Origin: VGCC01 sp044375955
GTDB lineage: Bacteria; Actinomycetota; Actinomycetes; S36-B12
Length of the DNA: 55,654 bases
Assembly: GCA_044375955.1 (NCBI GenBank)
Contig: JBILLS010000008.1
Location: 1-55,654, forward strand
Reading direction: 5' to 3'
Shown here: one piece after another, positions 24,182 through 32,825 of the stretch
Numbering within the stretch: position 1 is the first letter of the stretch
Layout of the letters: each line of letters opens with the position of its first letter
Notes under the pieces: model-generated
Told to the model about the DNA's origin: nothing
The model's input: only the letters and a program-made list of their open reading frames with translations
Databases searched by the model: none
Program-made: the position numbers and the translations under genes

Positions 24182-24743
24182 CGACTCCGATGGCAGCAAG
24201 CATCCGCGACGTGACATCAGCGACATCGCCCATGCCGTCGACGCGCGCCACAAGCCCACGTGCGTCGTAGACGGCGATGAGCGGAGCTGTCTGCTCGGCG
24301 TACACCTCGAGACGGCGACGGATCACATCCTCGGTGTCATCCGCGCGCCCTTGCTCGGCAGCGCGCTTCACGAGCCTGCCGACGACGACATCCGTGTCCA
24401 CGGTCAGTTCGATCACGCGATCGAGGGAGGTGCCGGATGCCTTGAGCATGCCGTCGAGTTCACCCACCTGTTCCACGGTGCGCGGGTACCCGTCGAGGAG
24501 GAAACCGGGGACACAGTCGTCCCAGGTGAGGCGATCACGCACCATGGCGTTCGTGACGCCGTCGGGGACGTACTCCCCCGCATCCATATAGCGCTTGGCC
24601 TCGATCCCCAGAGGTGTGCCTTCGGAGACGTTGGCCCGGAAGATGTCGCCGGTGGAGATGTGCGGGATGCCGAGCCTCCGGGCGACGACCGCAGCCTGCG
24701 TGCCCTTCCCTGCGCCCGGTGGACCCATGATGAGCAGGCGCAT
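24174..24743 (-). CDS. adk: Adenylate kinase
   Basis: 189-aa enzyme: ATP + AMP to 2 ADP. P-loop GPPGAGKGTQ, AMP-binding HISTGDIFRANV and GFLLDGYPRT. The LID is short (EQGRADDTEDVI), lacking the zinc-binding insert, as is common in actinobacteria. Starts two bases after the secY stop; classic secY-adk-map order. Confidence 0.97.
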   Translation of the reverse strand: MRLLIMGPPGAGKGTQAAVVARRLGIPHISTGDIFRANVSEGTPLGIEAKRYMDAGEYVPDGVTNAMVRDRLTWDDCVPGFLLDGYPRTVEQVGELDGMLKASGTSLDRVIELTVDTDVVVGRLVKRAAEQGRADDTEDVIRRRLEVYAEQTAPLIAVYDARGLVARVDGMGDVADVTSRMLAAIGVDG

Positions 24744-24744
24744 C

Positions 24745-26043
24745 TCAGCCCAGGAATCCTTCGTAGTTGCGCTGCTGCAACTGAGACTGGATCTGCTTCA
24801 CGGTGTCCAAGCCGACGCCGACCATAATCAGCAGGCTCGTGCCACCGAAGATGAAGTCGTTGGCCACACCCAGGAACCCGAAGGCGAAGACGGGCAGGAT
24901 CGCGATCAGACCGAGGTAGAGGGACCCCGGTGCGGTGAGGCGACTCAGCACGTACTCGAGGTAGTCCGCGGTGGGCTTGCCGGCGCGGATACCCGGGATG
25001 AAGCCGCCGTACTTCTTCATGTTGTCCGCGACATCCGTCGGGTTGAACGTGATGGACACGTAGAAGTAGCAGAAGAACACGATGAGGACGAAGTAGGTGA
25101 GCAGATACCAGGTGCCGGTACCCGTGCCGAAGTTCTGCTGCACCCACTGGGCCCACCCGGCCTGCGAACCCGTCAACTGCACAAACAGGGTAGGTAGGAA
25201 CAACAGCGACGAGGCGAAGATGACCGGGATGACGCCGGCCATATTGACCTTGAGCGGGATGTAGGTGGATGTGCCGCCGTACATGCGGCGACCCACCATC
25301 CGCTTGGCGTACTGCACCGGCACACGGCGCTGGGCCTGCTCCACGAAGACCACGAATGCGATGACCGCGAGGCCCACCAGCAGGGTGATGGTGAAAGTGA
25401 ACGCACCCCGGCTACCGAAGATCGATGCGAACTGGGAGGGGATGGTGGCGATGATCGAGACGAAGATCAGCACGGACATGCCGTTACCCACACCGCGCTC
25501 GGTGATCAACTCACCGAACCACATCACCATCGCCGTGCCTGCGGTCATCACGATGACCATGACCAGGATGATCCACACCCCTTGATTCGGGATGATGACC
25601 TCGTTGCACCCACTGAACAGGGCACCAGGCGTGCGAGCCAGCGACAGGATCGCGGTGGACTGCAGGATGGCAAGACCGATCGTGACGTACCGCGTGTACT
25701 GCGTGATTTTGGCCTGACCCGACTGGCCATCCTTCTTGAGCATCTCCAGCCGCGGGATCACGACCGTAAGCAGCTGCAGGATGATGCTTGCCGTGATGTA
25801 CGGCATGATGCCGAGGGCGAATACGCTCAACTGCAGCAGTGCGCCGCCGCTGAAGAGGTTGATCAGCGCATAGACGGAGTTGTCCTGAACCACGTCGATA
25901 CACCGCTGGATCGCGGCGTAGTCGACACCCGGGGTGGGCAGAACCGCACCCAACCGGTACAGGGCGAGCAGACCGAGCGTGAACAGGATCTTCTTGCGAA
26001 GATCCGGTGTCCGCAGGGCGGCTCCGAACGCACTGATGTGCAC
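24745..26043 (-). CDS. secY: Protein translocase channel SecY
   Basis: 432-aa integral membrane channel of the Sec translocon with about ten hydrophobic segments. TM2 region INLFSGGALLQLSVFALGI (split), GNGMSVLIF loop and the cytosolic RRVPVQYAKRMVGRR loop that contacts SecA and ribosome are present. The start is GTG 26041-26043 (VHISAFGAAL) with GGGAGG upstream; the preceding 51 residues of open frame are basic and not conserved. Confidence 0.97.
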   Translation of the reverse strand: MHISAFGAALRTPDLRKKILFTLGLLALYRLGAVLPTPGVDYAAIQRCIDVVQDNSVYALINLFSGGALLQLSVFALGIMPYITASIILQLLTVVIPRLEMLKKDGQSGQAKITQYTRYVTIGLAILQSTAILSLARTPGALFSGCNEVIIPNQGVWIILVMVIVMTAGTAMVMWFGELITERGVGNGMSVLIFVSIIATIPSQFASIFGSRGAFTFTITLLVGLAVIAFVVFVEQAQRRVPVQYAKRMVGRRMYGGTSTYIPLKVNMAGVIPVIFASSLLFLPTLFVQLTGSQAGWAQWVQQNFGTGTGTWYLLTYFVLIVFFCYFYVSITFNPTDVADNMKKYGGFIPGIRAGKPTADYLEYVLSRLTAPGSLYLGLIAILPVFAFGFLGVANDFIFGGTSLLIMVGVGLDTVKQIQSQLQQRNYEGFLG

Positions 26044-26056
26044 AAAAGCCTCCCGA

Positions 26057-26497
26057 TCAGAGCTCGGTCGCTGTTCCGCCCGCGGCCACGATCTTGTCAC
26101 GGGCCGCGCCCGAGAACTTATCCGCACTGACCTGAACGGCCACCGCGATGTCTCCCTGACCGAGCACCTTGACCGGCTGCCCCTTGCGCACGGCACCCTT
26201 GGCCACGAGCTCGGCGATGGTCACCTGGCCGCCCTTGGGGAAGAGCTTGGCGAGCATGGCGACATTGACGACCTGGTAATCGACCTTGTTGGGGCTGGTG
26301 AAGCCCTTCAACTTGGGCAGACGCATGTGCAGGGGCATCTGACCGCCCTCGAAACGAGCGGGCACCTGGTAGCGCGCCTTCGTTCCCTTGGTGCCGCGGC
26401 CAGCGGTCTTGCCCTTGGACGCCTCACCACGACCCTTGCGGGTCTTCTGGGTCTTGGCACCCGGGGCAGGACGAAGGTGGTGGACCTTCAGTGTCAT
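26057..26497 (-). CDS. rplO: 50S ribosomal protein L15
   Basis: 146-aa late-assembly large-subunit protein. TLKVHHLRPAPGAK, GRGTKGTKAR and GFTSPNKVDYQVV are typical; Gly/Lys-rich N-terminus. ATG 26495-26497, one base after the rpmD stop. Confidence 0.97.
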   Translation of the reverse strand: MTLKVHHLRPAPGAKTQKTRKGRGEASKGKTAGRGTKGTKARYQVPARFEGGQMPLHMRLPKLKGFTSPNKVDYQVVNVAMLAKLFPKGGQVTIAELVAKGAVRKGQPVKVLGQGDIAVAVQVSADKFSGAARDKIVAAGGTATEL

Positions 26498-26498
26498 G

Positions 26499-26681
26499 TC
26501 AGTCGACCTCCTCAACGACGACCAGGTGAGACACGGTTGCGACCATGCCCCGGATCTCCGGTCGATCTTCCTTCACCACGATGTCACCGATGCGCTTGAG
26601 ACCGAGCGAACGCAGCGTGTTGCGCTGGCTGCTCGTCCCGCCGATCTCGGACTTCTTCTGCGTCACCTTGAGTCGACCCAT
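26499..26681 (-). CDS. rpmD: 50S ribosomal protein L30
   Basis: 60-aa protein: MGRLKVTQKKSEIGG, TLRSLGLKRIGD, VATVSHLVVVEEVD. ATG 26679-26681 overlaps the rpsE TGA by one base (TGATG); a GTG one codon earlier is possible but weaker. Confidence 0.96.
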   Translation of the reverse strand: MGRLKVTQKKSEIGGTSSQRNTLRSLGLKRIGDIVVKEDRPEIRGMVATVSHLVVVEEVD

Positions 26682-27271
26682 CACGCACCTGACCCTGCAC
26701 GCGCGCGCAGCAGCGCTGCCGGCGCGACGTCCTCGAGCGGGAGTCCGCGACGCGCAGCGACGGCCTCAGGCTGCTCGAGCAACTTGAGAGCGGCAACGGT
26801 CGCATGCACGATGTTGATCGCATTGTCCGAGCCCATGGACTTCGACAGCACATCGTGGATGCCCGCGCACTCAAGTACCGCGCGCACCGGACCGCCGGCG
26901 ATGACACCGGTACCGGGAGCGGCGGGACGCAGCAGGACTACGCCTGCGGCGGCCTCTCCCGTCACGGGGTGGGGAATGGTGCCCTGGATTCGCGGGACGC
27001 GGAAGAAGTGCTTCTTGGCCTCCTCGACGCCCTTGGCGATCGCGGCAGGCACCTCCTTGGCCTTGCCGTAGCCGACGCCCACCATGCCCTCGCCGTCACC
27101 GACGACGACGAGTGCGGTGAAGCTGAATCGACGACCACCCTTGACGACCTTGGCCACACGATTGATCGTGACGACGCGCTCGATGAATGCGGACTTCTCC
27201 TCGCGCGGGGTGCGCTCCTTGCGCTCCCGACGCTCGCCTGAGCCGCCGCCGCGTCGTGTGGTGCCTGACAT
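26681..27271 (-). CDS. rpsE: 30S ribosomal protein S5
   Basis: 196-aa protein of the decoding-fidelity region. VVTINRVAKVVKGGRRFSF, VGVGYGKAKEVPAAI and GVVLLRPAAPGTGVIAGG-type core are intact. The start ATG 27269-27271 (MSGTTRR) has GAGAGG seven bases upstream; an earlier ATG at 27295, overlapping the rplR stop, would add eight residues. Confidence 0.95.
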   Translation of the reverse strand: MSGTTRRGGGSGERRERKERTPREEKSAFIERVVTINRVAKVVKGGRRFSFTALVVVGDGEGMVGVGYGKAKEVPAAIAKGVEEAKKHFFRVPRIQGTIPHPVTGEAAAGVVLLRPAAPGTGVIAGGPVRAVLECAGIHDVLSKSMGSDNAINIVHATVAALKLLEQPEAVAARRGLPLEDVAPAALLRARAGSGA

Positions 27272-27294
27272 GGATGTACCTCTCTCGTTGGCCA

Positions 27295-27678
27295 TCAGAA
27301 GTCCAGCCCGCCTTCACGCGCGCCCTCGGCGAGGGCGGCCACACGTCCGTGGTAGCGGTTGCCGCCGCGGTCGAAGACCACGGCCTGCACACCGGCGGTC
27401 TTGGCCCGCTCGGCGACGAGCTGGCCGACCTTGCGCGCCTTGGCGGTCTTGTCGCTGTTCGCGCCGCGGAGGTCGACCTCCATGGTGGAGGCGGAGGCCA
27501 GGGTGCGACCGACGGTGTCGTCGACGACCTGTGCGACCATGTGCCGCGCGGAGCGCGTCACGACCAGGCGCGGGCGATCCGCGGTCCCCGAGACCTTCTT
27601 GCGCACGCGCACGTGACGGCGCTTGCGACCGACGGCGACCTTGTTGCCGGATCCGAGTTTCGTTCCGTAGGTGGTCAT
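27295..27678 (-). CDS. rplR: 50S ribosomal protein L18
   Basis: 127-aa 5S-rRNA-binding protein: RKRRHVRVRKKVSGT, RLVVTRSARHMVAQVVDD, VVFDRGGNRYHGRVAALAE (split), GLDF terminus. Two bases after rplF. Confidence 0.97.
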   Translation of the reverse strand: MTTYGTKLGSGNKVAVGRKRRHVRVRKKVSGTADRPRLVVTRSARHMVAQVVDDTVGRTLASASTMEVDLRGANSDKTAKARKVGQLVAERAKTAGVQAVVFDRGGNRYHGRVAALAEGAREGGLDF

Positions 27679-27680
27679 GG

Positions 27681-28217
27681 CTACTTACCTGCCTTTCCAG
27701 CCTTGCGGCGCACGACCTCGTTCTCGTACCGCACGCCCTTGCCCTTGTACGGCTCCGGCTTGCGGATCTTGCGGATGTTGGCGGCAACTTCGCCGACCTT
27801 CTGCTTGTCGATACCGGACACCGTGAACCGGGTCGGGCTCTCGACAGCGAAGGTGATGCCTTCCGGTGCCTTGACCAGGACCGGGTGGCTGAACCCGAGG
27901 CTGAACTCAAGGTCGGTGCCCTTGGCTGCCACGCGGTAGCCCGTGCCGACGATCTCGAGGGTCTTTACATAGCCCGCGGTCACACCGGTGATCATGTTGG
28001 CCACCAGAGTGCGGGTGAGTCCGTGACGTGACTTGGCGTCGCGCTCGTCGTTGGGGCGGCTCACCACGATGGTGTCACCTTCGACGGCGACCTCGATCGG
28101 CTCGACGATCGTCAGTGAGAGCGTGCCCTTGGGCCCGGTCACCGAGAGTTCGCGGCCGGCGAGGTTGGTCGACACTCCCGAGGGAACGGAGATGGGGAGT
28201 CGTCCGATGCGTGACAT
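27681..28217 (-). CDS. rplF: 50S ribosomal protein L6
   Basis: 178-aa protein near the sarcin-ricin loop and GTPase center. Duplicated fold: SRIGRLPISVPSGV, GTGYRVAAKG, LEFSLGFSHPV; C-terminal IRKPEPYKGKGVRYENE. Eight bases after rpsH. Confidence 0.97.
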   Translation of the reverse strand: MSRIGRLPISVPSGVSTNLAGRELSVTGPKGTLSLTIVEPIEVAVEGDTIVVSRPNDERDAKSRHGLTRTLVANMITGVTAGYVKTLEIVGTGYRVAAKGTDLEFSLGFSHPVLVKAPEGITFAVESPTRFTVSGIDKQKVGEVAANIRKIRKPEPYKGKGVRYENEVVRRKAGKAGK

Positions 28218-28225
28218 GTCTCCCC

Positions 28226-28624
28226 TTACCAGACGTAGGCGAGGACTTCCCCACCTACGCCCTTCTTCTGGGCCTGCCGGTCCGTGAGGAGACCGGAAGA
28301 CGTGGACAGGATCGCGATGCCGAGTCCACCGAGGACGCGCGGCAACGACGTGCTCTTGGCGTACACCCGCAGACCCGGCTTGGACACGCGGCGCAGTCCA
28401 GCGATGGAGCGCTCACGTGACGGTCCGTACTTGAGGTGCAGGGTGAGGGTCCGTCCCACCTCGGCGTCGCTGACCTCGAATCCGGAGATGTAGCCCTCCG
28501 CCTTCAAGATCTCGGCGATGTTCACCTTCATCTTGGAGTGCGGCATGGCAACGGAATCGTGGTACGCCGAGTTGGCATTCCGCAGACGCGCAAGCATGTC
28601 TGCGATCGGGTCAGTCATCGTCAT
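28226..28624 (-). CDS. rpsH: 30S ribosomal protein S8
   Basis: 132-aa central-domain rRNA-binding protein and, in enterics, the spc-operon repressor. MTMTDPIADMLARLRNANSAY matches family N-terminus (shown in part: DPIADMLARLRNAN); STSSGLLTDRQAQKKGVGGE near the C-terminus. ATG 28624; a second ATG two codons later. Confidence 0.97.
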   Translation of the reverse strand: MTMTDPIADMLARLRNANSAYHDSVAMPHSKMKVNIAEILKAEGYISGFEVSDAEVGRTLTLHLKYGPSRERSIAGLRRVSKPGLRVYAKSTSLPRVLGGLGIAILSTSSGLLTDRQAQKKGVGGEVLAYVW

Positions 28625-28678
28625 GGCCGTGTGGCCTTCCTCGCCGTGGTATCCGGGTGGACCTGCGGCGTCGTGGGT

Positions 28679-28864
28679 TTACCAGCTGCTCTTCGTAACT
28701 CCGGGGAGTTCACCCGCGTGCGCCATCTCGCGAAGGCACACCCGGCATAGCCCGAACTTGCGGTAGACCGAGTGAGGTCGACCGCACTTGTTGCACCGCG
28801 TGTACGCCCGAACCTTGAACTTCGGCGTCTTGCGCTGCTTCTGGATCAATGCCTTCTTCGCCAT
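28679..28864 (-). CDS. rpsN: 30S ribosomal protein S14, type Z (zinc)
   Basis: 61-aa short S14 with C24, C27, C40 and C43 as zinc ligands (TRCNKCG and LCRVC). It is the primary housekeeping form in the spc cluster; a zinc-free paralogue, if any, is elsewhere. MAKKALIQKQRKTPKF start; 7 bp after rplE. Confidence 0.98.
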   Translation of the reverse strand: MAKKALIQKQRKTPKFKVRAYTRCNKCGRPHSVYRKFGLCRVCLREMAHAGELPGVTKSSW

Positions 28865-28870
28865 GGAAGA

Positions 28871-29434
28871 TCAGGCCTCCTTGAAGGGGAATCCGAGGAG
28901 GCGCAGAAGTGCACGTCCCTCCGCATCGTTCTGGGCTGTGGTCACGACCGTGATGTCCATACCGCGGACTCGGTCGATCTTGTCTTGATCGATCTCGTGG
29001 AACATTGACTGCTCGTTGAGACCGAACGTGTAGTTGCCCTTGCCGTCAAACTGGCGGGGCGAGAGGCCACGGAAGTCGCGGATACGCGGCAGGGCGATCG
29101 ACAGCAGCCGATCCAGGAACTCCCACATGCGATCGCCACGCAGGGTGACGTGGGCACCGATCGGCTGACCCTCACGCAACTTGAACTGCGCGATCGACTT
29201 GCGCGACTTGGTGACCTGGGGCTTCTGGCCGGTGATCTCGGTGAGATCGCGGATAGCGCCTTCGATCAGCTTGGAGTCGCGGGCAGCCTCGCCCACGCCC
29301 ATGTTGACCACAACTTTGGTCACGGTGGGGACCTGCATCACGTTGGCGAAGCCGAACTCTTGGCGCAGCGCCGGGACGATCTCCTCGCGGTACCGCGTCT
29401 TAAGACGGGGCGTGGTCACGGTTGCGGTGCTCAT
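28871..29434 (-). CDS. rplE: 50S ribosomal protein L5
   Basis: 187-aa 5S-rRNA-binding protein contacting P-site tRNA. RLKTRYREEIVPAL, VVVNMGVGEAARDSK, RDFRGLSPRQFDGKGNY and the terminal LLGFPFKEA. ATG 29432-29434; upstream open frame not conserved. One base after rplX. Confidence 0.97.
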   Translation of the reverse strand: MSTATVTTPRLKTRYREEIVPALRQEFGFANVMQVPTVTKVVVNMGVGEAARDSKLIEGAIRDLTEITGQKPQVTKSRKSIAQFKLREGQPIGAHVTLRGDRMWEFLDRLLSIALPRIRDFRGLSPRQFDGKGNYTFGLNEQSMFHEIDQDKIDRVRGMDITVVTTAQNDAEGRALLRLLGFPFKEA

Positions 29435-29435
29435 G

Positions 29436-29798
29436 TCAGATGTCCTTCCCGGTGCGGCGCGAGATGCGAACGCTGCGCTCGGCCTCATAAGAGGAACCGT
29501 CGGGGCGACGCTTCTCCACCTTCTCCTTGCGGTAACCGATACGCGTGGGGCGGCCATCCTCAGGATCGACGATCATCACGTTCGAGATGTGGATCGGCGC
29601 CTCCATGGTGACGATGCCACCGGTCTTGGCACCGCGGTTGTTCTGGCCGACCCGGGTGTGCTTCTTGATCCGGTTCACGCCCTCCACGATGACACGGTCG
29701 GACTCCGGGTAGACCTCGATCACCTTGCCGGTGATGCCACGGTCCTTGCCGGAGATGACCTGCACCAGGTCTCCCTTGCGGATATTGAGGTTCGCCAT
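29436..29798 (-). CDS. rplX: 50S ribosomal protein L24
   Basis: 120-aa assembly-initiating protein with a KOW motif (IRKGDLVQVISGKDRG); EGVNRIKKHTR and EAPIHISNVMIVDP follow. ATG 29796-29798, in a GTGATG junction with the rplN stop. Confidence 0.96.
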   Translation of the reverse strand: MANLNIRKGDLVQVISGKDRGITGKVIEVYPESDRVIVEGVNRIKKHTRVGQNNRGAKTGGIVTMEAPIHISNVMIVDPEDGRPTRIGYRKEKVEKRRPDGSSYEAERSVRISRRTGKDI

Positions 29799-30166
29799 CA
29801 CAGCACCTCCGGGGCGAGCGAGATGATCTTCATGAACTTCTTCTCGCGCAGCTCGCGGCCCACCGGACCGAAGATGCGGGTGCCACGGGGCTCGCCGTCA
29901 CCCTTGAGGATCACTGCGGCGTTCTCATCGAAGCGGATGTAGGAACCGTCGGCGCGCCGCTTCTCCTTGCGGGTGCGAACGATGACGGCCTTGACCACCT
30001 CGCCCTTCTTCACGCCGCCACCAGGGATGGCGTCCTTGACCGAGGCGACGATCACATCGCCGATGCCTGCGTAGCGACGCCCGGAGCCACCGAGGACACG
30101 GATACACAACAGTTCCTTGGCACCCGTGTTGTCGGCGACGCGCAGCCGCGACTCTTGCTGAATCAC
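29798..30166 (-). CDS. rplN: 50S ribosomal protein L14
   Basis: 122-aa intersubunit-bridge protein: IQQESRLRVADNTGAKEL, VKDAIPGGGVKKGEVVKAVIV (split), IFGPVGRELREKKFMKI. GTG 30164-30166; the length equals the family standard. Confidence 0.97.
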   Translation of the reverse strand: MIQQESRLRVADNTGAKELLCIRVLGGSGRRYAGIGDVIVASVKDAIPGGGVKKGEVVKAVIVRTRKEKRRADGSYIRFDENAAVILKGDGEPRGTRIFGPVGRELREKKFMKIISLAPEVL

Positions 30167-30182
30167 TGCCTTCTCCTGATCC

Positions 30183-30449
30183 CTACTTGGCCTTCTCGAG
30201 GATTTCCACCACGCGCCACCGCTTGGTGGCCGAGATGGGACGTGTCTCCATGACGAGGACGCGGTCGCCGATTCCGGCGGTGTTGGCCTCATCGTGCGCC
30301 TTGAGCTTGCTCGTACGCCGTACGACCTTCCCGTATAGCGGGTGCTTGAAGCGATCCTCGACGGCGACGACGACGGTTTTGTTCATCTTGTCGCTGACCA
30401 CGAGCCCTTCACGCACCTTGCGGTAGCCGCGCTTCTCTTCTGTGCTCAT
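30183..30449 (-). CDS. rpsQ: 30S ribosomal protein S17
   Basis: 88-aa OB-fold rRNA-binding protein: GLVVSDKMNKTVVVAVE, KLKAHDEANTAGIGDRV, ETRPISATKRWRVVE. Start overlaps the rpmC stop by four bases. Confidence 0.97.
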   Translation of the reverse strand: MSTEEKRGYRKVREGLVVSDKMNKTVVVAVEDRFKHPLYGKVVRRTSKLKAHDEANTAGIGDRVLVMETRPISATKRWRVVEILEKAK

Positions 30450-30682
30450 GCCGCACCCTCATCCTCGACGACGGGCGTGATGCCCAGTTCACGCTCACGC
30501 ATGATCGTGTAGATACGCGCGATGTCCTTGCGGACCGCACGAAGACGTCCGTGACTCTCCAACTGGCCGGTGGCGCCCTGGAACCGGAGGTTGAACAGCT
30601 CCTCCTTGGCCTCCTGCAGCTTGGTGGTCAATTCGGCATTGTCGAGATTGCGGAACTCTCCTGCCGCAGTGCCGGTTGCCAT
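30446..30682 (-). CDS. rpmC: 50S ribosomal protein L29
   Basis: 78-aa helical-hairpin protein at the tunnel exit that contacts SRP and trigger factor. FRNLDNAELTTKLQEAKEEL, FNLRFQGATGQLESH, IARIYTIMRERELG. Its ATG overlaps the rplP stop by one base. Confidence 0.97.
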   Translation of the reverse strand: MATGTAAGEFRNLDNAELTTKLQEAKEELFNLRFQGATGQLESHGRLRAVRKDIARIYTIMRERELGITPVVEDEGAA

Positions 30683-31104
30683 TAGTCCTCACCTGCCTCA
30701 TCGCGCCGCACGATGCGGCACTTCATTGGGAGCTTGTGCATTGCGCGGGTCAGCGCGTCGTGCGCGACCTTCTCGTCCGGGTAGGACAACTCGAACATCA
30801 CACGCCCGGGCTTGACGTTGGCCACCCACCATTCTGGGGAACCCTTACCCGAACCCATGCGAGTCTCGGCGGGCTTCTTGGTCAACGGGCGATCCGGGTA
30901 GATGTTGATCCAGACCTTGCCGCCACGACGGATGTGACGCGTGATCGCGATACGCGCGGACTCGATCTGCCGGTTGGTGACGTAGGCGGGTTCGAGCGCC
31001 TGCAACCCGTAGGTACCGAAGGTGACCTTGGTGCCACCCTTGGCCATCCCCCGACGCGTGGGGTGATGCTGCTTACGGTGCTTGACCCTGCGTGGAATCA
31101 ACAT
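30682..31104 (-). CDS. rplP: 50S ribosomal protein L16
   Basis: 140-aa protein at the A-site side of the peptidyl transferase center. MLIPRRVKHRKQHH, GRGKVWIN-type RRGGKVWINIYPD, RMGSGKGSPEWWVA; the Arg in the RMGSGKG loop region is the one hydroxylated in some bacteria. Confidence 0.97.
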   Translation of the reverse strand: MLIPRRVKHRKQHHPTRRGMAKGGTKVTFGTYGLQALEPAYVTNRQIESARIAITRHIRRGGKVWINIYPDRPLTKKPAETRMGSGKGSPEWWVANVKPGRVMFELSYPDEKVAHDALTRAMHKLPMKCRIVRRDEAGED

Positions 31105-31106
31105 GG

Positions 31107-31931
31107 TCAGACCCCCTCTGCAGCCGCGTCGGCAGCGGCAATCTCGGAATTCGCCTCGAGTACGGTCTCGGCCGCAGTGGCCTCAGCCGCAACCTCGGCA
31201 TTGTCATCACGATCACGACGCGGACGCTCGGGCTTAGTGCGCGGCGCGTTCAGGCGCGCGGCAGCGGCCGCAGCCTCACGCTCGGCGCGACTGCCGAGGG
31301 CCTCACCCTTGTAGATCCACACCTTGACGCCGATGCGGCCGAAGGTCGTGCGAGCCTCATAGAAGCCGTAGTCGATGTCCGCACGCAGAGTGTGCAACGG
31401 CACGCGCCCTTCGCGGTAGAACTCGGTGCGACTCATCTCCGCACCACCGAGGCGACCCGAAACCTGCACCCGGATGCCCTTGGCCCCGGCCTTCATGGCG
31501 CTCTGCATGCCCTTGCGCATCGCGCGACGGAAGGACACGCGGCTGGAGAGTTGCTCGGCGATGCCCTGCGCGACGAGCTGCGCCTCGATCTCGGGGTTCT
31601 TGACCTCGAGGATGTTGAGCTGCACCTGCTTGCCGGTCAGCTTCTCGAGGTCCGCACGGATGCGGTCGGCCTCGGTGCCTCGGCGGCCGATGACGATGCC
31701 CGGGCGCGCGGTGTGGATGTCGACGCGCACTCGATCACGGGTGCGCTCGATCTCGACACGGGCGATACCGGCACGCTCCATGCCTTCGGTGAGGAGTGCA
31801 CGGATCTTGATGTCCTCGTCCACGTAATCGCGGTAACGCTGGCCGGACTTGGTCGCATCCGCGAACCACCGTGAGGTGAAGTCCGTGGTCACGCCCAGGC
31901 GGAAGCCGTGCGGGTTGACTTTCTGGCCCAC
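31107..31931 (-). CDS. rpsC: 30S ribosomal protein S3
   Basis: 274-aa mRNA-entry-channel protein with KH domain (GIVIGRRGTEADRIR, the GxxG being GRRG). The S3 core ends near residue 215; ~55 further residues are Arg- then Ala/Glu-rich (RPRRDRDDN, ending AADAAAEGV), an extension seen in actinobacteria. Confidence 0.97.
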   Translation of the reverse strand: MGQKVNPHGFRLGVTTDFTSRWFADATKSGQRYRDYVDEDIKIRALLTEGMERAGIARVEIERTRDRVRVDIHTARPGIVIGRRGTEADRIRADLEKLTGKQVQLNILEVKNPEIEAQLVAQGIAEQLSSRVSFRRAMRKGMQSAMKAGAKGIRVQVSGRLGGAEMSRTEFYREGRVPLHTLRADIDYGFYEARTTFGRIGVKVWIYKGEALGSRAEREAAAAAARLNAPRTKPERPRRDRDDNAEVAAEATAAETVLEANSEIAAADAAAEGV

Positions 31932-31933
31932 GA

Positions 31934-32509
31934 TCAGCCCTCTTTCTTCGGGGCCGCGGACTTCTTCGCGGCCGTCTTCTTAGCGGTGGTGGACTTCGCG
32001 GGAGCCTTCTTGGCCGGTGCCGCAGCCTTCTTGGCGGGAGCCTTCTTGGCCGGTGCCGCAGCCTTCTTCGCGGGCGCCTTGGTGGCCGGTGCCGCAGCCT
32101 TCGTCGCGGGCGCCTTCGCCTCGGGAGCGACGGCCTTGGCCGCGGCCTTCTTGGTCGGCACGGGCGTGACCGCCTTCACCCCGTCACCTACGACGACGGT
32201 GATGTGGCTCGAGCGCTTGCCGATCCGGTACGCACGACCCTGGGCCCGCGGACGGATGCGCTTCATGGTGGGGCCCTCGTCGACGAACGCCTCGGTCACC
32301 ACGAGCTGACGCGCGTCCATGCCGTGGTTGTTCGCGGCATTCGCGATCGCACTCGCGAGCACCTTGCCCACCGGCTCGCTGGCCGCCTGCGGAGCAAACC
32401 GCAGCACCGCCTGCGCGTCCACCGCCTGCATCCCACGGATGAGGTTGATGACGCGGCGCGCCTTCATGGGCGTGACGCGGACGTACCGCGCTTGGGCCCT
32501 GGCTTCCAT
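31934..32509 (-). CDS. rplV: 50S ribosomal protein L22 with H1-like tail
   Basis: 191-aa tunnel-wall protein. Residues 1-112 are a normal L22 (EARAQARYVRVTPMKARRV, RIRPRAQGRAYRIGKRSSH split). The last ~80 residues are a Lys/Ala/Pro tail with three copies of a 12-residue AAAPAKKAPAKK-like unit, resembling histone H1 and actinobacterial HupB tails. ATG 32507-32509; the longer frame to 32665 is in rpsS. Basic tails on actinobacterial L22 are known; a role in rRNA or nucleoid contact is inference. Confidence 0.96.
   Translation of the reverse strand: MEARAQARYVRVTPMKARRVINLIRGMQAVDAQAVLRFAPQAASEPVGKVLASAIANAANNHGMDARQLVVTEAFVDEGPTMKRIRPRAQGRAYRIGKRSSHITVVVGDGVKAVTPVPTKKAAAKAVAPEAKAPATKAAAPATKAPAKKAAAPAKKAPAKKAAAPAKKAPAKSTTAKKTAAKKSAAPKKEG
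31997..32104 (-). repeat. 36-bp tandem repeat in rplV tail
   Basis: Three units of 36 bp coding residues 136-171 of L22, each TKAAAPATKAPA/KKAAAPAKKAPA. DNA copies are similar but not identical, so older than the livM array. Confidence 0.8.
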
Positions 32510-32540
32510 CGCTATCCCCTTGCTTCTCGTATCCGCGCGC

Positions 32541-32822
32541 TTACTTGCGCTTGGCCTTACGGTCGTCCTTGACGTGACCCTTGAACGTGCGGGTGGGAGC
32601 GAACTCCCCGAGCTTGTGGCCGACCATGTTCTCGGTGATGAATACCGGAACGTGCTTGCGACCATCGTGGACCGCGATCGTGTGACCGAGCATCGCGGGC
32701 ACGATCATCGAGCGACGTGACCAGGTCTTGATCACGTTCTTCGATCCGGACTCGTTGGCCGCCTCCACCTTCTTCAACAGGTGGTCATCGACGAACGGTC
32801 CCTTGCTCAGACTGCGTGGCAT
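32541..32822 (-). CDS. rpsS: 30S ribosomal protein S19
   Basis: 93-aa head protein: PRSLSKGPFVDDHLLKKVE, TWSRRSMIVPAMLGHTIAVH (split), FAPTRTFKGHVKDDRK. Three bases after rplB. Confidence 0.98.
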   Translation of the reverse strand: MPRSLSKGPFVDDHLLKKVEAANESGSKNVIKTWSRRSMIVPAMLGHTIAVHDGRKHVPVFITENMVGHKLGEFAPTRTFKGHVKDDRKAKRK

Positions 32823-32825
32823 CTC

